Source: an uncultured Eubacteriales bacterium
GTDB taxonomy: Bacteria; Bacillota; Clostridia; Oscillospirales; Acutalibacteraceae
Direction of reading: 5' to 3'
Assembly: GCA_900322105.1 (NCBI GenBank)
Contig: ONYV01000022.1
Location: 1-10,216 of the forward strand
DNA length: 10,216 nucleotides
Shown here: piece after piece, positions 6,301 to 10,216 of the stretch
How the letters are laid out: every line of letters starts with the position of its first letter
Numbering within the stretch: the stretch's first letter is position 1
The notes under the pieces: generated by a model
What the model saw: only the letters and a program-made list of their open reading frames with translations
Told to the model about the DNA's origin: nothing
The model's database searches: none
Made by a program: the position numbers and the translations under genes

Positions 6301-9234
6301 AGGCTCTTTGAACGCAGCGCAAGAGAAAACGCCGACAAAACAGCGCTCATTGCCAAAGATGCCTCTCTCACCTATCGTGAGCTGAACGAAAAAGCCAATA
6401 TCGTGGCGCATAATCTGATCGCTAAGGGCATCAGGACAGGCGACAGTGTGGCGCTCCTGCTGCCCAGAGAAAGCTGTTTCTTTGCGTGTCTGTTCGGCGT
6501 GAATAAAGCAGGCGCTGCCTTCATTCCCTGCGATCCGCAGTATCCTGCCGACAGAATCAACCACATCATCAGCGATTCCGAAGCGTCCTTCATCATCACC
6601 ACTTCCGATAAGCTTTCTGACTATCCGTCAGACAAAGCCATTGACGTTTCCGATATCCTGCAAGGCAGTGAAACAGACGACCCGAACATTGAAATGAGCG
6701 ACCGGGAACTCAGCTACATGATCTACACTTCCGGCTCGACAGGCAAACCAAAGGGCGTTATGCTGCGGCACAAGGGCATCTGCAGCTATCTCATGCCCCA
6801 TCCTGCCAACTATCATATGTATTATCTCAAAGAAACCGTCAGCACCTATCTGTCCGTCACGACCGTTTCCTTTGATATGTCCTTCAAAGAGCATACCGCC
6901 GCCTTCTGCAACGGCAAAACGCTGGTCTTTGCGTCTGAAGACGAGATGAACGACCCCAGAGCGCTTTGCAGTCTGATGGACAAATATCATGTTGACTGCA
7001 TCAATGCGACCCCCTCCCGTTTGCAGCAGTATCTGGACTATGAACCGTTCAGAAACGCACTGTCAAACTGCAAACTTGTCATGTCGGGCGGCGAAGGGTA
7101 CCCGATGGCGCTGAGAGATGCGATCCGTCAGTGCTCGGAAGAAATCCGCATCGTCAACACCTACGGTCCGACCGAGATCACCGTTTCCTGCAATGCCGCC
7201 GACCTCACCCATGCCGACTATGTGACCGTCGGAAAACCGCTGCTCAACTATCACGAGATCATCGTGGACAAGTTCGGCGACACAGCGCCCTTCGGCGTGA
7301 TCGGTGAACTGTATATCGGCGGCGTGGGCGTAGCAAAGGGCTACAAAAACCTGCCCGAAAAGACAGAAGCGGCGTTTGTCGAATATGCAAACGAAAGAAT
7401 GTACCGTTCGGGCGACTATGCAAAGTGGGACAAAGAGGGTAATGTACAGATTTTAGGCAGACTGGACAATCAGGTCAAGCTCAGAGGTCTGAGGATCGAA
7501 CTGGGAGAGATCGAAGGACTGATCGCAGCGCAGGAGCATATCAAGAAAGTCGCTGTCGTCATCCGCAAATTAAACGGACAGGACAACCTCTGCGCCTACT
7601 TCACAGCGGACGAAGAGATCCGTATTGATTCCCTGCGCGCAGAGCTGAAAAAGCACCTGACGCATTATATGATCCCGACAGCCTACCTGCAAATGAACGA
7701 AATGCCCATGACGGCAAACGGCAAGACCGATATCAAGCGCCTGCCCGACCCTGTTCCCGTGAACCTCGGAGAATATGCAGCGCCTGCCAATGCCGCTGAG
7801 GAATTTTTCTGCGAAGCGTTCAAAAAGGTGCTGAAAGTCGACCGTGTGGGCGCAACGGACGATTTCTTTGAGATCGGCGGCACATCCCTGATCGTCACTT
7901 CCGTTGTCCTCGCCGCATCCGAAAACGGCTATCCCATCACCTACGGCGATGTGTTCAAATATACGACCCCCCGTGCGCTGGCGGAACTGTTCAAGGACGG
8001 CGAAGTCAACGACAGCGCCAAACTCTTCGACTTTGACGACTACGACTACACAAAGATCAACGCCCTGCTCTCCAAAAACACCGTTGAATCCTTCAAGTCC
8101 GCTCCTCTGCGTGAACTTGGCAACGTGATGATCACAGGTGCAACGGGCTACATGGGTGCGCATCTTTTGGCGCAGTTCCTGAAAACAGAAAGCGGCAAAG
8201 CCTACTGCATGATCCGCAAGGGCAAATTCGACAGCGCAAGAGAACGTCTGGAAAACATCCTGTTCTACTATTTCGGCTCCGATCTCGAAAATGAATTTAA
8301 TGAGCGTGTCGAAGTCTTAAACGGCGACGTTACCGATTATCAATACTTTGAAGCCTTTGAAAGCCTGCCCATTGACACCGTCTTCAACTGCGCCGCAAAC
8401 GTCAAGCACTTTTCCAGCGGCACGGATATTGAAGATATCAACGTCGGCGGCGCTGTCAACTGCATCCGTTTCTGCGAGAAAACAGGCGCCCGGCTCATTC
8501 ACTTCTCGACTGTCTCCGTTTCGGGTACAACAGACGATGTATCGAAACTCAGCCGCAGAGACTTGGACGAACAGTCCCTCTATTTCGGACAGACCCTCGA
8601 CAACAAATATACCTCTTCAAAGCTCATGGGCGAACGCTATGTCCTGCAAGCCGCCGCAGACGGACTGGATGCCAAAGTCATCCGTGTGGGAACGCTCGCT
8701 GCCCGTGAATCGGACGGCGAATTTCAGATCAATTTCCTGACCAATAACTTCATGGGCAGACTGCGCAGCTACAGCCTGCTCGGGTGCTTCCCCTATCAGA
8801 TGATCGAAAATCAGGTCTGCATGGGTCCGATCGACCGTTCGGCGGACGCTTTCCTCAAGCTCTCCAAAACACCGCAGGCTTGCTGCGTCTTCAACGCTGT
8901 CAATAACCACACTCTGCCGCTGGGCGATATCATCCGCCAGATGAACGAAAACGGCAGCAGCATCCGCTTTGTGGAATATGAAGAGTTCGCATCCGCTCTG
9001 AACGAAGCCCAGAAAGACCCCGACAAAGCCGCCATCCTGTCCAGTATGACAGCCTATATGAACACGGCTCACGGCAAGAAGATCACCGCTCTCCCCTGCC
9101 TTTCCCACTACACCACCCAGATCCTCGCCCGTATGAACTTCTTCTGGAACGCCAGCAACGAAACTTACGTCAACGACTTCATCAACGTCCTGCGCGGTTT
9201 CCTGTTCTTCCGCAAAGATAACCTGAAACGATGA
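3301..9234 (+). CDS. Bimodular NRPS, A-T-C-A-T-R, reductive release (peptide or acyl-amino aldehyde synthetase)
   Basis: This cytoplasmic assembly-line enzyme of 1977 residues should activate and join two building blocks and release the chain by NAD(P)H reduction. Domains: A1 (1-465) has YTSGSTGKPKG (136-146), TGD (350-352) and Lys456; T1 (477-545) has GGDS with carrier Ser511; C (563-985) has an intact HHIAFDG (686-692) and NPMFDV (886-891); A2 (1000-1480) has YTSGSTGKPKG (1142-1152), YGPTE (1288-1292) and Lys1475; T2 (1495-1565) has GGTS with Ser1529; R (1607-1977) has TGATGYMG (1612-1619), YTSSK with Tyr1770 and Lys1774, and RVGTLAARESDGEFQIN (1795-1811). There is no starter C, epimerase or thioesterase. 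The order matches AusA-type and gut-clostridial enzymes that make dipeptide aldehydes and pyrazinones. A1 is odd: Val182 replaces the amino-binding Asp. The MATE gene follows after 14 bp. Product unknown. Confidence 0.95.
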   Translation: MNDLISQIRRNVEENPDFTVIVDQGDGNCFTYRALDVYARKIAAKLKRTGVRRREFVTIELPRNKEYIAAMYAVWMVGAAFAPLSPTYPADRLEYIRSNCDAKAVINEKFLRGIENETPLEEITIPAPEDPSLLIYTSGSTGKPKGVLHSHASITDSVNRYIEYANAPKGFRSALGAPFTFVASVQGVFAPLCSAMTACLMPYEAMRDPVLLADFIEKNQINRTFISPKMLKVFKQKGNSLKTVYTGSERVSNIYSDEFEIYVMYGQTESAGAVLAYKIEKPLENTPIGKPFGGVSAYVLDENGNEAPEGELCLGGRFADGYLHLNEQTAKTFVDNPFKEKDGFAKLLKTGDIVRRCEDGSILFLNRRDWMVKINGQRVEPGEIEAIIKQTEGIHDAALKDFKNQYGQVYLVAYYVENAPVNADELKASLSEKLPPYMIPAFFVRLDKLPVNANGKLDRNALTPPEAGSFKSEYAAPETDLQKILCQSYEQVLGVENVGIDDDFFALGGDSIKCAMVSQKCGVYKITTADIFAGKTPRMIEHLLIQKAGRKDRVKKDKKARIYPLTPSERGMYLEQKLNEQSTVYNLNIAAIIKGTDIKTVRKSLENVFRAHEAFTSYYGEENGLPVRILSDKLPQITETAADSREEVIDIIDRYAEPFNLNAGIPVRPTLYSVADGSIILHLAIHHIAFDGGSAKTFVKELIDGLNGIEVTASEIDLSDLYDDSLNAKYESGLTFYRELFADGVPVNEMPVKGKRPKVHPLSDREITFDYHNDALKTLDRTARKFGVTEFELIFSAVSMVLGKYTASEDVVLGIPTNMRPSEADSVIGMFVNTAPVRVKPKRDAAVSDYLSSVSTAVRNATYGAYLPFEDVVGEFVKQRDESRNPMFDVSVNFMWNPPAYHENGLSVELYSPLQKMSRDIGIVIRKGANGLHFMVQYSSELFDDTVIENFIEQLQYTLQLLGENAGTVREALTLPESQKQLLDSFKTSAEAEPTETLLHRLFERSARENADKTALIAKDASLTYRELNEKANIVAHNLIAKGIRTGDSVALLLPRESCFFACLFGVNKAGAAFIPCDPQYPADRINHIISDSEASFIITTSDKLSDYPSDKAIDVSDILQGSETDDPNIEMSDRELSYMIYTSGSTGKPKGVMLRHKGICSYLMPHPANYHMYYLKETVSTYLSVTTVSFDMSFKEHTAAFCNGKTLVFASEDEMNDPRALCSLMDKYHVDCINATPSRLQQYLDYEPFRNALSNCKLVMSGGEGYPMALRDAIRQCSEEIRIVNTYGPTEITVSCNAADLTHADYVTVGKPLLNYHEIIVDKFGDTAPFGVIGELYIGGVGVAKGYKNLPEKTEAAFVEYANERMYRSGDYAKWDKEGNVQILGRLDNQVKLRGLRIELGEIEGLIAAQEHIKKVAVVIRKLNGQDNLCAYFTADEEIRIDSLRAELKKHLTHYMIPTAYLQMNEMPMTANGKTDIKRLPDPVPVNLGEYAAPANAAEEFFCEAFKKVLKVDRVGATDDFFEIGGTSLIVTSVVLAASENGYPITYGDVFKYTTPRALAELFKDGEVNDSAKLFDFDDYDYTKINALLSKNTVESFKSAPLRELGNVMITGATGYMGAHLLAQFLKTESGKAYCMIRKGKFDSARERLENILFYYFGSDLENEFNERVEVLNGDVTDYQYFEAFESLPIDTVFNCAANVKHFSSGTDIEDINVGGAVNCIRFCEKTGARLIHFSTVSVSGTTDDVSKLSRRDLDEQSLYFGQTLDNKYTSSKLMGERYVLQAAADGLDAKVIRVGTLAARESDGEFQINFLTNNFMGRLRSYSLLGCFPYQMIENQVCMGPIDRSADAFLKLSKTPQACCVFNAVNNHTLPLGDIIRQMNENGSSIRFVEYEEFASALNEAQKDPDKAAILSSMTAYMNTAHGKKITALPCLSHYTTQILARMNFFWNASNETYVNDFINVLRGFLFFRKDNLKR

Positions 9235-9241
9235 GGGAGGA
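9235..9241 (+). promoter_or_regulatory. Ribosome-binding site of the MATE gene in the NRPS-MATE junction
   Basis: GGGAGGA begins directly after the NRPS TGA stop (9232-9234) and sits 7 nt before the ATG at 9249. The junction is only 14 bp, with no room for a terminator or separate promoter, so the two genes should share one transcript. Confidence 0.85.
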
Positions 9242-9248
9242 CAGGATC

Positions 9249-10216
9249 ATGAAACGAAACGGTGTTCTTTTGAATAAAAAATACCGCAGTCTTTTAGTGG
9301 CGACACTTGCCATGACAGCCTCCACCTACCTTTCGAGTATCTTAGACGGCATCATGGTCGGGCAGCTCCTCGGCACGGCTGCCCTCTACGCCATCAACCT
9401 GACGACTTCCATCGTCTTTCTGCGCAGCATCCCCATTGCCATGTTCACCTTCGGCGGCAACACCCTTTCGGTCATTCACAAAAGCAAGCGTGACCAGAAA
9501 AGCGCCGATTCCGTCTTTACGCTCTCTTTCTTCGGCGGCGTACTCTCCACCCTGCTGCTCTCTCTCCTCGGCATCCTGCTGCTGATGCCGACTGCCGACC
9601 TGCTCTGTCAGGGAAAGAAAGAGCTGATCGGAATGGTAGCGGACTACCTGCTGCCGCTGTGGGTCTTGACTCCGCTGGTGGCGATCGTCAACCAGACCGC
9701 CGCCTATGCCCGAACGGATAATATGCGAAAGCTCGCCACCGCCCTGCCGATCGTTTCAAACGTCATCAACCTGATTTGCGACTATCTGTATATGGGCGTG
9801 TTCGGCTGGGGCATTGCCGGCGCAGGCTGGGCGACCGTCACAGGCTACGTGGCAGGCACTGCCATGACGCTTCTCTATTTCCGCTCCAAAAAACGCACCG
9901 TCCGTTTCACAAAGGACGCTCTGCATCGGCTTCGTCAGCTCGGGAAGATCTTCAGCATCGGTCTTCCCTCTGCGCTGATCTATGTCTGCAACTTCCTGCG
10001 CCTGTTTTTTACAAACGCCATCATCCTCTCCTTTACAGGCGTGACAGGCGGCAAGATCGCATCCGTTTCTTTCTCACTCAACAGCCTTGCGTTTATTTTG
10101 GTTGAGGGCGCATCCATGACGCTTTTGCCCATCCTCGGCGCACTCTACGGCGAAAAAGATTCAAACGGTCAGCGCCTGACCCTGCGCTACGGCATGATCG
10201 TCACCGTATTTTTCTC
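9249..10216 (+). CDS. MATE-family multidrug/Na+-driven efflux transporter, 3' end cut by the window
   Basis: The reading frame stays open for 322 codons to the window end; complete MATE proteins are about 450 residues, so roughly 70% is present. The N-terminus shows the family pattern LDGIMVGQLLGTAALYAINL (32-51), with Asp33 at the position of the conserved helix-1 acid of many MATE pumps. A second family signature, N-x3-D-x-L-Y-M-G-V-F-G-W-G-I-AGAGWATV, spans about 174-197, and ARTDN (154-158) fits the conserved arginine loop. Hydrophobic segments recur at about 15-37, 53-72, 89-112, 133-150, 165-185, 192-210, 236-262 and 275-300. MATE proteins export organic compounds using a Na+ or H+ gradient. 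Here the gene is the second in the NRPS operon, so export of the NRPS product or protection from it is the likely role. Substrate specificity cannot be read from the sequence. Confidence 0.9.
   Translation, partial: MKRNGVLLNKKYRSLLVATLAMTASTYLSSILDGIMVGQLLGTAALYAINLTTSIVFLRSIPIAMFTFGGNTLSVIHKSKRDQKSADSVFTLSFFGGVLSTLLLSLLGILLLMPTADLLCQGKKELIGMVADYLLPLWVLTPLVAIVNQTAAYARTDNMRKLATALPIVSNVINLICDYLYMGVFGWGIAGAGWATVTGYVAGTAMTLLYFRSKKRTVRFTKDALHRLRQLGKIFSIGLPSALIYVCNFLRLFFTNAIILSFTGVTGGKIASVSFSLNSLAFILVEGASMTLLPILGALYGEKDSNGQRLTLRYGMIVTVFF

Overview
The window looks like chromosomal DNA from an anaerobic Bacillota (Firmicutes), most likely a gut clostridium of the Ruminococcus/Oscillospiraceae type. 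This is an inference from moderate GC content, AAG/ATC-rich codon use, sigma-A-like promoters, strong Shine-Dalgarno sites, and a compact reductase-terminated nonribosomal peptide synthetase (NRPS) of the kind known from gut Clostridia. No rRNA, tRNA, CRISPR array, transposase or phage gene was seen.

Layout. On the minus strand, 6-3029 encodes a complete P-type cation ATPase related to mycobacterial CtpE, with a GTG start and an apparent extra four-helix membrane tail. A 271-bp divergent intergenic region (3030-3300) holds a recognisable promoter for each direction and a perfect 9-bp tandem repeat upstream of the NRPS promoter. On the plus strand, 3301-9234 encodes a 1977-residue NRPS with domain order A-T-C-A-T-R. 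After 14 bp, a MATE-family exporter begins at 9249 and runs off the window end. The NRPS and MATE genes are almost certainly co-transcribed.

How the genes work together. The NRPS should activate two building blocks, join them once, and release the product reductively as an aldehyde (or alcohol). The MATE protein is the natural candidate for export or self-protection. The ATPase is divergent and has no obvious role in the pathway. The most notable point is that the first adenylation domain has Val where nearly all amino-acid-activating A domains have the Asp that binds the substrate amino group. The starter unit may therefore not be an alpha-amino acid, and the product may be an acyl-capped amino aldehyde rather than the dipeptide aldehyde or pyrazinone expected from the domain order alone. 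No phosphopantetheinyl transferase, thioesterase or dedicated regulator lies within the window.
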